Under the pieces are notes generated by a model. The model saw nothing but the letters and a program-made list of their open reading frames with translations. It ran no database searches and was not told where the DNA came from. Positions 1-8,515 of a stretch of 17,600 nt of DNA are shown piece after piece. Each line of letters opens with the position of its first letter. Positions within the stretch are counted from its first letter, which is position 1. Source of the DNA: an uncultured Gemmiger sp. (GTDB lineage Bacteria; Bacillota; Clostridia; Oscillospirales; Ruminococcaceae). The stretch is taken from positions 1-17,600 of the forward strand of contig CAUEKL010000023.1 in the NCBI GenBank assembly GCA_959018215.1, given 5' to 3'. A program made the position numbers and the translations under genes.

Positions 1-1263
1 GCGGAACATGGGGTGCAGGTGGACCTGTACGAGCAGAAACCGGTGCATTTTTCCCCCGCCCACAAAAGCGAGGGTTTTGCGGAGCTGGTCTGCTCCAACT
101 CCCTGAAAGCCGAGCGCCCGGACTCCGCTTCCGGTCTGCTCAAGCTGGAGATGCGCGCCATGGGCAGTCATCTGCTCCAGGCCGCCGAGGTGGCCCGGGT
201 GGCCGCCGGGGGTGCCCTGGCCGTGGACCGGGACCGGTTCAGCGAAGAAGTCACCCGCATGGTGGAAAGCTGCCCGGGCATCACGGTGCACCGGCAGGAA
301 GTTACCGAAATCCCGGAGGATGCCCCCATCCTGGTGGCCACCGGCCCCCTCACCGAGGGCGCCCTGGCCGAGGCCGTGGCGGCTCTCTCCGGCGGGGAAG
401 AACTGAACTTCTACGACGCGGTGGCCCCCATCGTCACCGCCGAAAGCCTCGATTACAACAAGGTGTTTGCCGCTTCCCGGTACGGCCGGGGGGAGGCGGA
501 CTATCTGAACTGTCCTTTTAATAAAGCGGAGTATGAAGCCTTCCACGCCGCCCTCATCAGCGCCGAGCGGGCCCCCCGCCACGACGCCGACAAGGACCTG
601 ACCGTCTACGAGGGCTGCATGCCCATCGAGGTCATGGCCGCCCGGGGCGCCGATACCATCCGGTTCGGTCCCCTGCGCCCGGTGGGCCTCAAGGACCCCA
701 ACACCGGCCACCGCCCCTGGGCCAACGTCCAGCTGCGCAAGGAAAACACCGCCGGGACCCTGTACAACCTGGTGGGCTTCCAGACCAACCTGAAATGGGG
801 GGAGCAGCAGCGGGTGTTCCGGATGATCCCGGGGCTGGAAAATGCGGAGTTTGTGCGTTACGGCGTCATGCACCGCAACACCTTCCTCAATGCCCCCAAG
901 GTCCTGGCCCCCGACCAGAGCCTGAAACAGCATCCCAACGTCTTTTTTGCCGGCCAGATCACCGGCTTTGAAGGCTACATGGAAAGCGCGGCCAGCGGCC
1001 TGCTGGCGGCGCGGTCGATTTTTGCCCGTCTGAACGGCAAGCCATACACGCCGCCCCCGGCCTCCACCATGTGCGGCGCGCTCATCGACTATCTCATGAC
1101 CCCAAACAAGGATTTCCAGCCCATGGGCGCCAACATGGGTATCTTGCCCCGCACCGAGGAGATCACCTCCATCCGGGACAAGCGGGAACGCTATCTGGCG
1201 CTTTCCAACGCCGCCCAGACCGCCATGGCCGCCTGGGTGGCGCAACAGGAGGACGTGGAATGA
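1..1263 (+). CDS. trmFO: TrmFO, folate/FAD-dependent tRNA (uracil-54-C5)-methyltransferase, 5' end outside the window
   Basis: This enzyme makes ribothymidine (m5U54) in the tRNA T-loop, using methylene-tetrahydrofolate as carbon donor and reduced FAD. The reading frame is open from base 1 (AEHGVQVDLYEQKP), so the gene starts upstream; a GTG at 13 is only an internal codon. By comparison with the family about 20 N-terminal residues, including the FAD-binding GxGxxG loop, are missing from view. Family motifs seen are FAELVCSNSL, whose Cys is at bases 91-93, and EGCMPIEVMAARG, whose Cys is at 616-618; these match the two functionally important cysteines known in Bacillus TrmFO. DTIRFGPLRPVGL follows, and the C-terminal FAD-site motif GQITGFEGYMESAASGLLAA lies near 952-1011. 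The stop overlaps the plsX start as ATGA, so the two are probably translationally coupled. The identification is firm; only the start is unseen. Confidence 0.96.
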   Translation, partial: AEHGVQVDLYEQKPVHFSPAHKSEGFAELVCSNSLKAERPDSASGLLKLEMRAMGSHLLQAAEVARVAAGGALAVDRDRFSEEVTRMVESCPGITVHRQEVTEIPEDAPILVATGPLTEGALAEAVAALSGGEELNFYDAVAPIVTAESLDYNKVFAASRYGRGEADYLNCPFNKAEYEAFHAALISAERAPRHDADKDLTVYEGCMPIEVMAARGADTIRFGPLRPVGLKDPNTGHRPWANVQLRKENTAGTLYNLVGFQTNLKWGEQQRVFRMIPGLENAEFVRYGVMHRNTFLNAPKVLAPDQSLKQHPNVFFAGQITGFEGYMESAASGLLAARSIFARLNGKPYTPPPASTMCGALIDYLMTPNKDFQPMGANMGILPRTEEITSIRDKRERYLALSNAAQTAMAAWVAQQEDVE

Positions 1264-2276
1264 AGATTCTTTTGGATGTGATGGGCGGCGACAACGCCCC
1301 CAACGCCGTGCTGCAGGGTGCCGCCGACGCCGTGAAGGAGTTCGGCCAGGGCATGACCATCGCCCTGCTGGGCCAGGAGGAGGTCATCCGCAAGGCGGCC
1401 GCCGAGCTGAACATCGACCTGGCACCTTTCGAGATCATCAACTGCACCGAGGTGGTCACCATGGAGGATGACCCGGTCAAGGCCGCCCGCCACAAGCCGG
1501 ACTCCAGCCTGGTGAAGGGCCTGACCATGCTCAAGAAGGGCGAGGGCGACGCCTTCGTCTCTGCCGGTTCCACCGGCGCGTTGCATGTGGCCACCAGCCT
1601 CATCGTGCGCACCGTCAAGGGGGTCAAGCGCCCCGCCCTGGCCACTCCCATGCCCGGCATCCAGCAGCATTACCTGCTGCTGGACTGCGGCGCCAACGCC
1701 GAATGCCGCGCCGACATGCTCAACGCCTTCGGCACCATGGGCAGCGTTTATGCCCAAAAGGTCATGGGCCGCCCCAATCCCAGCGTGGCCCTGGTCAACA
1801 ACGGCGCCGAGGACCACAAGGGTACCCCCATGTACCGGGAAGCCCACCAGAAGCTGAAAGCCAACCCCTCCATCCGGTTCGTGGGCAACATCGAGCCCCG
1901 CTACATCCCGGAAGGCAAGGTGGACGTGGTGGTCTGCGACGGGTTTGTGGGCAACGTGGTGCTCAAGCTCACCGAGGGCGTGGCCACCAGCCTGCTGGGT
2001 ATGCTCAAGCCCATCTTTTTGAAGAATCTGTTCACCAAACTGGCCTATCTGACCATCAAGGACGGCCTGCGCGGGCTGAAAAAGATGATGGATTCGGAGG
2101 AAGTGGGCGGCGCGCCCCTGCTGGGTGCCGCCAAGCCGGTCATCAAGGCCCACGGCTCCAGCAAGGCCCGGGGCATCAAGAACGCCATCCGCCAGGCCAG
2201 GACCTGTGTGGAGAATGATCTGTGCGGCACCATGGAGAAGGCTCTGGCCGAGACCATGGCCGCCGTGCAGGAGTGA
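1260..2276 (+). CDS. plsX: PlsX, phosphate acyltransferase (acyl-ACP:phosphate transacylase)
   Basis: PlsX converts acyl-ACP and phosphate to acyl-phosphate, the acyl donor for PlsY in the first step of phospholipid synthesis; it is a peripheral membrane enzyme. The protein is 338 aa, normal for the family. The start is ATG 1260, not the upstream in-frame ATG at 1071, because MKILLDVMGGDNAP is the conserved N-terminus and AGGAGG at 1247-1252 sits 7 bp before it. Family motifs include DAFVSAGSTGALHV, LLLDCGANAEC, EPRYIPEGKVDVVVCDGFVGNVVLK and EVGGAPLLGAAKPVIKAHGSS. The last two correspond to the usual DGFTGNVVLK and GGAPLLGVxGxxIKAHGSS blocks. The gene overlaps trmFO by 4 bp and is followed 19 bp later by rnc. 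The acyl carrier protein or fab genes that often lie between plsX and rnc in other Firmicutes are absent. Confidence 0.96.
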   Translation: MKILLDVMGGDNAPNAVLQGAADAVKEFGQGMTIALLGQEEVIRKAAAELNIDLAPFEIINCTEVVTMEDDPVKAARHKPDSSLVKGLTMLKKGEGDAFVSAGSTGALHVATSLIVRTVKGVKRPALATPMPGIQQHYLLLDCGANAECRADMLNAFGTMGSVYAQKVMGRPNPSVALVNNGAEDHKGTPMYREAHQKLKANPSIRFVGNIEPRYIPEGKVDVVVCDGFVGNVVLKLTEGVATSLLGMLKPIFLKNLFTKLAYLTIKDGLRGLKKMMDSEEVGGAPLLGAAKPVIKAHGSSKARGIKNAIRQARTCVENDLCGTMEKALAETMAAVQE

Positions 2277-2295
2277 GTGAAAGGACGAACCCTGT

Positions 2296-2967
2296 ATGCC
2301 GAACCGCTCTTTTGAAAAGCTGGAACAGGTGCTGCATTATCAGTTCAAGAATCCGGCACTGCTGCGCATTGCCATGACCCACACCAGCTTTGCCAATGAG
2401 TCCAAGGTGCCCACCCACCACAACGAACGCCTGGAATTCCTGGGCGACAGTGTGCTGTCGGTGGTGGTGGCGGACTACCTGTTCCACCATTCCTCCCGCC
2501 CCGAGGGCGAACTGACCCGCATGCGGGCGGCCCTTGTTTCGGAGGAAGCCCTCTTCCGCTTTGCCGCCGAGATCGACCTGGGCAGCTATCTGCGCCTGGG
2601 CCACGGCGAGGAACTGGGCGGCGGCCGCACCCGCCCCAGCGTGGTGTCCGACGCCTTCGAGGCCCTCATCGCCGCCCTGTATCTGGACGGCGGCATGGAG
2701 GTGGCCCGCAACTTCATCCTGCCCTTCATCACCGAGGGCAAGACCGCGGACCCCGACTACAAGACCAAACTGCAGGAACTGGTGCAGGAGAAACCCGGCG
2801 CCGAACTGCGGTACGCGGTGGTGGGCCAGTCCGGCCCCGACCACGACAAGACTTTTGAGGTGCAAGTCACCCTGAACGGCAGGGCCCTGGCCACCGGTAA
2901 AGGCCGGAGCAAGAAGGCGGCGGAACAGCAGGCCGCCAAGCAGGCCCTTGCCGAACTGAACCCCTGA
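2296..2967 (+). CDS. rnc: Ribonuclease III
   Basis: RNase III is a homodimeric Mg-dependent endonuclease that cuts double-stranded RNA, notably rRNA precursors. The 223-aa product has the usual two domains. The catalytic domain spans about residues 5-150, with the signature NERLEFLGD at 43-51 and the second acidic site in SDAFEALIAALYLDGG (D119, E122). By alignment with the E. coli enzyme, E44, E47, D51, D119 and E122 are the metal-site residues and all are present. A dsRNA-binding domain follows from about 152 to 222, ending in the GKGRSKKAAEQQAAKQAL helix. The start ATG has AAAGGA about 10 bp upstream. It sits between plsX and smc, and the rnc-smc-ftsY order is widely conserved in Firmicutes. 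Nothing is unusual. Confidence 0.97.
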   Translation: MPNRSFEKLEQVLHYQFKNPALLRIAMTHTSFANESKVPTHHNERLEFLGDSVLSVVVADYLFHHSSRPEGELTRMRAALVSEEALFRFAAEIDLGSYLRLGHGEELGGGRTRPSVVSDAFEALIAALYLDGGMEVARNFILPFITEGKTADPDYKTKLQELVQEKPGAELRYAVVGQSGPDHDKTFEVQVTLNGRALATGKGRSKKAAEQQAAKQALAELNP

Positions 2968-2989
2968 TTACGGAAAGGAACCCGCCTGC

Positions 2990-5900
2990 ATGCGCTTAAA
3001 AGAACTTGAGATCCAGGGCTTCAAGTCCTTCCCGGACCGCACAAAGGTCGCCATCGGTGCCGGTATCACCGGCGTGGTGGGCCCCAACGGTTCGGGCAAA
3101 AGCAATATCTCCGACGCCATCCGCTGGGTCATGGGCGAAACCAGCTCCAAGCAGCTGCGCGGCGCGGGCAAGATGGAGGACGTGATCTTCGGCGGCACCC
3201 AGACCCGCGGGGCCATGGGGTACGCCGCCGTCAGCCTGACCATCGACAACGCCGACCACGGCCTGCCCATGGATGCGGAGGAAGTGACCATCGGCCGCCG
3301 GTATTACCGCAGCGGCGAAAGTGAATACACCATCAACGGGCAGAACGTCCGTTTGAAAGATATCTACGAACTCTTGCTGGACACGGGTCTGGGCCGGGAC
3401 GGCTATGCCATCATCGGCCAGGGCCGCGTGGCCGAAATCGTGGGCGCCAAGAGCGCCGAACGCCGGGAAATCTTTGAGGAAGCCTCCGGCATCGCCCGTT
3501 TCCGCTACCGCAAGAACGAGGCCGAGCGCCGTCTGGCCGCCGCCGAGGGCAATCTGGAACGCCTGCGGGACATCCTGGGCGAACTGGAAGGCCGGGTAGG
3601 CCCCCTGAAGCGGGACAGCGAGAAGGCCCAGAAGTTCCTGGAATACTCCGAGACCCGCAAATCCCTGGAGGTCACCCTGTGGGTGGACTCCATCCGCCGG
3701 GCCCAGGACGCCGCCCGGGACCAGCAGCGCCGGTACGAGGCCGCCGAGTCCGACTACGCCCGCCTCTCCCGCCAGCTGGATGAATTTGACCAAAAGACCG
3801 AAGCCCTGCGGGAGGAAGCCCAGCAGCTCATGCTCCAGGTGGAGCAGGCCAACGCCGACATCCGCGCCCTGACCGAAGCCGGGGCGGGCAGCGACAGCCA
3901 GATCGCCGTTCTCCACAATGAGAACGAGCACGCCCAGGCCCAGATCCAGGACGCCGAGGCGGAACTGGCCCGGGCCGGGGAGGGCGCCAAGGGCATTGAG
4001 GCCGAGACCAAAGAACACCAGGACGCCATCGAGGCCCTGCGCACCCAGCTGGCCCAGGCGGACAAGACCATCTCCGACCTGCGGGCCCGGATGAACGCCC
4101 TGGAACAGGAAGCCCTGCAGAGCGGCGAGCGCCGGGACGTGGTGGAAGCCGCCATTGCCCGTCTGCAGGACGCCGCCACCGCCATGAAGGTGCGGGCGGC
4201 CTCCCTGACCTCCGCCGCCGAAGCCTCCCGCGCCCAGCTGGACGGCCTGCGCAACCAGGCCGCCGCGGCCTCCGGCGCGGCCGACCGCCTGAACGCCGAG
4301 CGGGAACTGGCCGCCCAGGCCCTGAAAGAAGCGGAGGACAACGTCACCCGGTGCGACAACATCAAGGCCGGGCTCAAACTCAAACTGGAAAGCCGCCGCC
4401 GTCAGCAGGCCGAAGCCGCCGACGCCCTGCAGAAAGCCGACCGGGACCGCTCCAACACCGCCCAGCGCATCCGCATCCTGGAGGACCTGGAACGGAACAT
4501 GGACGGCTACCAGCAGAGCGTCAAGACGGTCATGCGGGCCGCCGGGGCCAACCGGCTGCGGGGCATCATCGGCCCGGTGGCCGGCATCCTCACGGTGCGC
4601 AAGGGCTACGAGACTGCCATCGAGACGGCTCTGGGCTTTGCCTTGCAGAACATCGTGGTGGAGGACGAGCGCTGCGCCCGGTCCGCCATCGCCTTCCTGA
4701 AAGAAGAACGGGCGGGCCGTGCCACCTTCCTGCCCCTGGACACCGTTCAGGGCAACCGGTTCAGCGGCCGCCTTACCGGCACCGCCGAGGTGGCCGCCGA
4801 CCTGGTGGAAGCGGACGACCGTTACCGCCATATCATTGATAACCTGCTGGGCCGCATCATCGTGGTGGAGGACCTGGCAGAGGCTTCCGCCGTGGCCAAG
4901 AATCTGGGCTACCGCAACCGCATTGTCACCCTGGACGGCCAGGTCATCAACGCCGGCGGTTCCTTCACCGGCGGTTCCACCGCCCGCAGCGCGGGGGTGT
5001 TCAGCCGCAAGCAGGAACTGGAAGAACTGCGCACCAAGCTGAAAAAGCTGGAACAGCGCCGGGCGGATGCCGAGCGGGAAGCCAAAGCCCGCCAGGCGGA
5101 AGTGGATACCCTGGCCGCCGAGCTGGCCGGTGCGGAGAGCGAGAGCGTCAACGCCGCTTCCGCCCGGCTGAAAGCCAGCCTGGACCTGGAGCGTCTGGAC
5201 GCCGCCGTGCAGGAGGGCGCTGCCGCTGCCGAACGCCGGGGCGCCGAGATCAAGCAGCTGGAAGATCAGCTGAAGGAGAACGAGACCGCCCGCGCCCAGG
5301 CCGAGACCGGGGCCGCCGCCGCCCAGACCGAACTGGACAAGTACAACGCCGAGCTGTCCCAGCTGGGCGAGAGCACCGGTGAGCTCAGCCGCCGCCGGGA
5401 AGCCCTGACCGCCTCCCTCTCCGAGGCCCAGATGAACCGCCTCACCGGGGAGAAGGACATCGGCCTGCATGAGGCTGCCCTGGAGACCCTGCGGGGCCGC
5501 ACCGGGGAAGCCGAAGCCCGGGCCCGGGAACTGCAGGCCAATATTGAGGCCGCCAGACAGACCATCGCGGCCAATGAGCTGCGGGTGGCTGAGATCGAGC
5601 GCGCCCGCGCCGAAACCAAGGAGAAGATCGCCGCCGCCGAGGAAACCATCCGCACGGCCAACGCCGCCCGGATGGAAAAGGAAGCCGCCGTCACCCGCAT
5701 GGGCCAGGAAAACCGGGCCCTCACCGACGAGCGGGAACGGATGAGCGGGGAGATGGCCCGCCTGGCCGAGCGCCGTGCCGCCGCCGAGACCGAGCTGAAC
5801 ACCACCGCCGCCAAGCTGTGGGACGAATACCAGCTCACCGAGGCGGAAGCCAAGGGCCTGTGCGTGGAGTTCTCCAACGTCACCGACCTGCGCCGCCAGG

Positions 5901-6547
5901 TCACCGAGGTCCGGGCCAAGATCCGCGCCCTGGGCAACGTGAACGTGGGCGCCATCGACGAATACAAGGAGGTCAAGGAACGGTACGACTTCCTCAAAGC
6001 CCAGGTGAACGACGTGGAACGCTCCAAGTCCGAGCTGACCCGGATGATCGGGGAACTGCGGGGCGAGATGGAGGAGATGTTCTCCAAGAGCTTCAAGGAG
6101 ATCAACCGCAACTTCGGCCACATCTTCCGGGAACTCTTCGGCGGCGGTTCCGCCCGCCTCTACCTCTCGGACGAGAGCAACGTCCTGGAATCCGGCATCG
6201 AGATCGAGGTCTCGCCTCCGGGCAAGGTCATCCGCAACCTGTCGGCCCTTTCGGGCGGTGAGCAGGCGCTGGTGGCCATCTCCATCTACTTTGCCATCCT
6301 GGAAGTCAACCCCTCGCCCTTCTGCATCCTGGACGAGATCGAAGCCGCCCTGGACGACGTGAACGTCACCCGGTATGCCCAGTATCTGCGCCGCATGACC
6401 GACAAGACCCAGTTCATCGTCATCACCCACCGCCGCGGCACTATGGAAGCCGCCGATGTCCTGTACGGCGTGACCATGCAGGAGGACGGTGTGTCCAAGC
6501 TGCTGCGCCTGGACCTGAACAACGTCAGCGCCGACCTGGTCAACTGA
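2990..6547 (+). CDS. smc: Smc, chromosome segregation/condensation ATPase
   Basis: Smc is the ATPase of the bacterial condensin (Smc-ScpAB) that loads at parS/ParB sites and aligns the chromosome arms. The product is 1185 aa, close to the 1186 aa of Bacillus Smc. The N-terminal head carries Walker A GPNGSGKS at residues 31-38. Long Ala/Glu/Arg-rich coiled coils flank the hinge at about 520-670, which begins at LRGIIGPVAGIL (523) and ends in GGSFTGGSTARSAGVFSR. The C-terminal head carries the ABC signature LSGGEQ at 1087-1092 and Walker B FCILDEIEAALDD at 1111-1123. AAAGGA at 2974-2979 precedes the ATG. It lies 22 bp after rnc and 43 bp before ftsY. scpA and scpB are not in the window. The frame is intact throughout. 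Confidence 0.98.
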   Translation: MRLKELEIQGFKSFPDRTKVAIGAGITGVVGPNGSGKSNISDAIRWVMGETSSKQLRGAGKMEDVIFGGTQTRGAMGYAAVSLTIDNADHGLPMDAEEVTIGRRYYRSGESEYTINGQNVRLKDIYELLLDTGLGRDGYAIIGQGRVAEIVGAKSAERREIFEEASGIARFRYRKNEAERRLAAAEGNLERLRDILGELEGRVGPLKRDSEKAQKFLEYSETRKSLEVTLWVDSIRRAQDAARDQQRRYEAAESDYARLSRQLDEFDQKTEALREEAQQLMLQVEQANADIRALTEAGAGSDSQIAVLHNENEHAQAQIQDAEAELARAGEGAKGIEAETKEHQDAIEALRTQLAQADKTISDLRARMNALEQEALQSGERRDVVEAAIARLQDAATAMKVRAASLTSAAEASRAQLDGLRNQAAAASGAADRLNAERELAAQALKEAEDNVTRCDNIKAGLKLKLESRRRQQAEAADALQKADRDRSNTAQRIRILEDLERNMDGYQQSVKTVMRAAGANRLRGIIGPVAGILTVRKGYETAIETALGFALQNIVVEDERCARSAIAFLKEERAGRATFLPLDTVQGNRFSGRLTGTAEVAADLVEADDRYRHIIDNLLGRIIVVEDLAEASAVAKNLGYRNRIVTLDGQVINAGGSFTGGSTARSAGVFSRKQELEELRTKLKKLEQRRADAEREAKARQAEVDTLAAELAGAESESVNAASARLKASLDLERLDAAVQEGAAAAERRGAEIKQLEDQLKENETARAQAETGAAAAQTELDKYNAELSQLGESTGELSRRREALTASLSEAQMNRLTGEKDIGLHEAALETLRGRTGEAEARARELQANIEAARQTIAANELRVAEIERARAETKEKIAAAEETIRTANAARMEKEAAVTRMGQENRALTDERERMSGEMARLAERRAAAETELNTTAAKLWDEYQLTEAEAKGLCVEFSNVTDLRRQVTEVRAKIRALGNVNVGAIDEYKEVKERYDFLKAQVNDVERSKSELTRMIGELRGEMEEMFSKSFKEINRNFGHIFRELFGGGSARLYLSDESNVLESGIEIEVSPPGKVIRNLSALSGGEQALVAISIYFAILEVNPSPFCILDEIEAALDDVNVTRYAQYLRRMTDKTQFIVITHRRGTMEAADVLYGVTMQEDGVSKLLRLDLNNVSADLVN

Positions 6548-6577
6548 CCGTGCCGGTTTTCATCATACATATCCCAC

Positions 6578-6582
6578 GGAGG
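6578..6582 (+). promoter_or_regulatory. Ribosome binding site that fixes the ftsY start
   Basis: GGAGG lies 8 bp before ATG 6591 and overlaps the alternative GTG at 6582, which could not use it. The protein from 6591 also begins with the family-typical MGLFDxFRKKK. No clear promoter is seen in the 43-bp smc-ftsY gap. Confidence 0.85.
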
Positions 6583-6590
6583 TGTGCCCT

Positions 6591-7538
6591 ATGGGCCTGT
6601 TTGACAGTTTTAGAAAGAAAAAGCTGCAGGACGGCCTGGAAAAGACCCGCACCGGCTTTTTCCAGTCCATCGTCAACACCCTGACCAATTCCCAGATCGA
6701 CGACGATCTGTACAACGACCTGGAAGAACAGCTGATCCTGGCGGATGTGGGCCCGTCCACCGCCGTGCGGCTGGTGGACGAGCTGCGGGACGTGGTGGAG
6801 CGTGACCACCTCAAGACCGGCGAGCAGGCCCTGAAGGCCCTGCGGGAGATCATCCGGCTGGAGATCTCCCCCCATGACGAGATGGACCTGACCGGCCACC
6901 CGGCGGTGGTCCTGGTCATCGGGGTCAACGGGGTGGGCAAGACCACCACCATCGCCAAGCTGGCCTACCTGTACAAGGACCTGGGCCGCCGGGTCATGCT
7001 GGCGGCGGGGGATACCTTCCGCGCCGCGGCCAGCGAACAGCTGGAAACCTGGGCCGAGCGGGCCGGGGTGCCCCTGGTCAAGGCCGGGGAGGGCGCCGAC
7101 CCCGCCGCCGTCATCTTCGACGCGGTGCAGAGCGCCAACGCCCGGGGCTATGACATGGTCATTGCCGACACCGCCGGCCGTCTTCACAACAAGAAGGGCC
7201 TGATGGACGAACTGTCCAAGATCGCCCGCAGCGTCAAGAAGGCCAGCCCCGAAGCCAGCCTGGAAGTGCTGCTGGTGCTGGACGCCATCACCGGCCAGAA
7301 CGCCATCAGCCAGGCCCAGGAATTCTGCCGGGCGGCGGGGGCCACCGGTGTGGTGCTCACCAAGCTGGACGGTACCCCCAAGGGAGGCTGCATCCTGGGT
7401 GTGCACGAAAAGCTGGGCCTGCCCATCCGCTTTGTGGGGGTGGGAGAGAAGATCGACGACCTGATCTTCTTCTCCGCCACCGATTTCTCCGAGGCCCTGC
7501 TGCCCGAACTGCCCAAGAAAGAGGAGGAACAGGCATGA
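6591..7538 (+). CDS. ftsY: FtsY, signal recognition particle receptor GTPase
   Basis: FtsY binds the SRP (Ffh) with nascent membrane proteins and delivers them to SecYEG/YidC; the two GTPases activate each other. The 315-aa product is an almost bare NG domain. A short basic N-terminus (MGLFDSFRKKK) replaces the long acidic A domain of E. coli FtsY, as is usual in Gram-positives. The N domain covers about 10-95. The G motifs are G1 GVNGVGKT (111-118), the DTFRAAA insertion-box region, G3 DTAGRL (193-198) and G4 TKLDG (257-261), followed by the closing GVGEKIDDL. I chose ATG 6591 over an in-frame GTG at 6582 because GGAGG (6578-6582) is correctly spaced for 6591 and overlaps the GTG. The stop overlaps the rdgB start (ATGA). 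Confidence 0.97.
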   Translation: MGLFDSFRKKKLQDGLEKTRTGFFQSIVNTLTNSQIDDDLYNDLEEQLILADVGPSTAVRLVDELRDVVERDHLKTGEQALKALREIIRLEISPHDEMDLTGHPAVVLVIGVNGVGKTTTIAKLAYLYKDLGRRVMLAAGDTFRAAASEQLETWAERAGVPLVKAGEGADPAAVIFDAVQSANARGYDMVIADTAGRLHNKKGLMDELSKIARSVKKASPEASLEVLLVLDAITGQNAISQAQEFCRAAGATGVVLTKLDGTPKGGCILGVHEKLGLPIRFVGVGEKIDDLIFFSATDFSEALLPELPKKEEEQA

Positions 7539-8170
7539 TCTTCTGCGCTGCCACCAACAACCAGGGCAAGCTCAAGGAGCTGCGCCGGATCCTGGAACGG
7601 GCCGGTCATACGGTGAAAAGCCTGCGGGAGCTGGGGGTTACCCTGGATCCGGAGGAAACCGGCACCACCTTTGCCGAAAATGCCCGCATCAAGGCTGAAG
7701 CTTTCTGCAAAGCCACCGGCCTTGCCACCGTGGCCGATGACTCCGGCCTGTGCGTGGATGCGCTGAACGGCGCCCCCGGGGTGTACAGTGCCCGCTATGC
7801 GGGGGTGCACGGGGACGACGACGCCAACAACCGGAAACTTCTCGATGCCATGAAAGATGTCCCGGCGGACAAGCGGGCAGCCCGGTTCGTCTCCGCCGTC
7901 TGCCTCATGCTGTCCGACGGCCGGGAACTGACGGTGGAAGGGGAGTGCCCCGGCACCGTGGCCTTCGGCCTGACCGGCGCAAACGGCTTCGGCTATGACC
8001 CGCTCTTCGTCCCCGACTGTGTGGGCCTGCCCGACGGCTCCACCGCCCCCAACACCGCCCGGCGGTCCTACGCCGAACTGGCGGACGGGGAAAAGGACGC
8101 CATCAGCCACCGGGGGCGGGCCATGGAACGCCTGGAACAGGCGCTGCCCGCCTTCCTCGGCCAAGAATAA
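7535..8170 (+). CDS. rdgB: XTP/dITP diphosphatase (RdgB/HAM1 family)
   Basis: This enzyme hydrolyses non-canonical purine triphosphates (ITP, dITP, XTP) to monophosphate and pyrophosphate, keeping them out of DNA and RNA. The 211-aa product shows the family signature at the N-terminus, ATNNQGKLKEL (residues 6-16). Next come TFAENARIKA, the acidic catalytic segment ADDSGLCVDALNGAPGVYSARYAG (D68-D69), the nucleotide-recognition block GFGYDPLF, and the C-terminal SHRG (191-194). AGGAGG at 7522-7527 is 7 bp before the ATG and lies inside the end of ftsY. The ATGA overlap suggests translational coupling to ftsY. The length is only slightly above the common 195-205 aa. Confidence 0.96.
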   Translation: MIFCAATNNQGKLKELRRILERAGHTVKSLRELGVTLDPEETGTTFAENARIKAEAFCKATGLATVADDSGLCVDALNGAPGVYSARYAGVHGDDDANNRKLLDAMKDVPADKRAARFVSAVCLMLSDGRELTVEGECPGTVAFGLTGANGFGYDPLFVPDCVGLPDGSTAPNTARRSYAELADGEKDAISHRGRAMERLEQALPAFLGQE

Positions 8171-8200
8171 AACAACTTAGTACCGAAAGGAATTTGTCTT

Positions 8201-8512
8201 ATGACCACTCTGACCAGCAAACAGCGTGCGGCCCTGCGCGGCGCCGCCAACACTCTGGACCCTGTGTTCCAGGTGGGCAAAGGGGAGATCGGCCCCGCCA
8301 TGATCGAAGCGGTGGGCAAGTGCCTGGCCGCCCGGGAACTCATCAAGGTGAAGGTGCTGGAAAACAGCGAATACTCCGCCAAGGAAGCCGCTGCCATCCT
8401 GGCCGAAGCCACCGGCGCCCAGTGCGTCCAGGTCATCGGCCGCAAGTTCGTCCTCTTTTTGCAGAAGGACAAGGACTCCGACTTTACCGCCCTGCTGGCC
8501 GCGGCCCGCTGA
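8201..8512 (+). CDS. yhbY: YhbY-family (CRM domain) ribosome-associated RNA-binding protein
   Basis: This 103-aa protein is one CRM (CRS1-YhbY) domain, a small RNA-binding fold known to associate with pre-50S ribosomal particles; its exact role is unsettled. The sequence follows the family from end to end: LTSKQRAALRGAANTLDPVFQVGKGEIG at residues 4-31 contains the conserved GKG loop that contacts RNA. The centre has ELIKVKVLENSEYSAKEAA and the C-terminus QVIGRKFVLFLQ. AAAGGA at 8186-8191 precedes ATG 8201 by 9 bp. Bacillus YqeI is the orthologue and also sits next to nadD and yqeK. The stop is 3 bp before the nadD ATG. Confidence 0.94.
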   Translation: MTTLTSKQRAALRGAANTLDPVFQVGKGEIGPAMIEAVGKCLAARELIKVKVLENSEYSAKEAAAILAEATGAQCVQVIGRKFVLFLQKDKDSDFTALLAAAR

Positions 8513-8515
8513 CCC

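Noticed and set aside
1071..1259. N-terminal extension of the plsX frame into trmFO
   Set aside because: The conserved PlsX N-terminus MKILLDVMGGDNAP begins at 1260 behind AGGAGG; upstream residues are a trmFO shadow.
2996..6430. 1144-codon minus-strand open frame opposite smc
   Set aside because: It mirrors smc almost exactly, is full of GG, LG and VQ runs, has no family motif, and is explained by the codon bias of smc.
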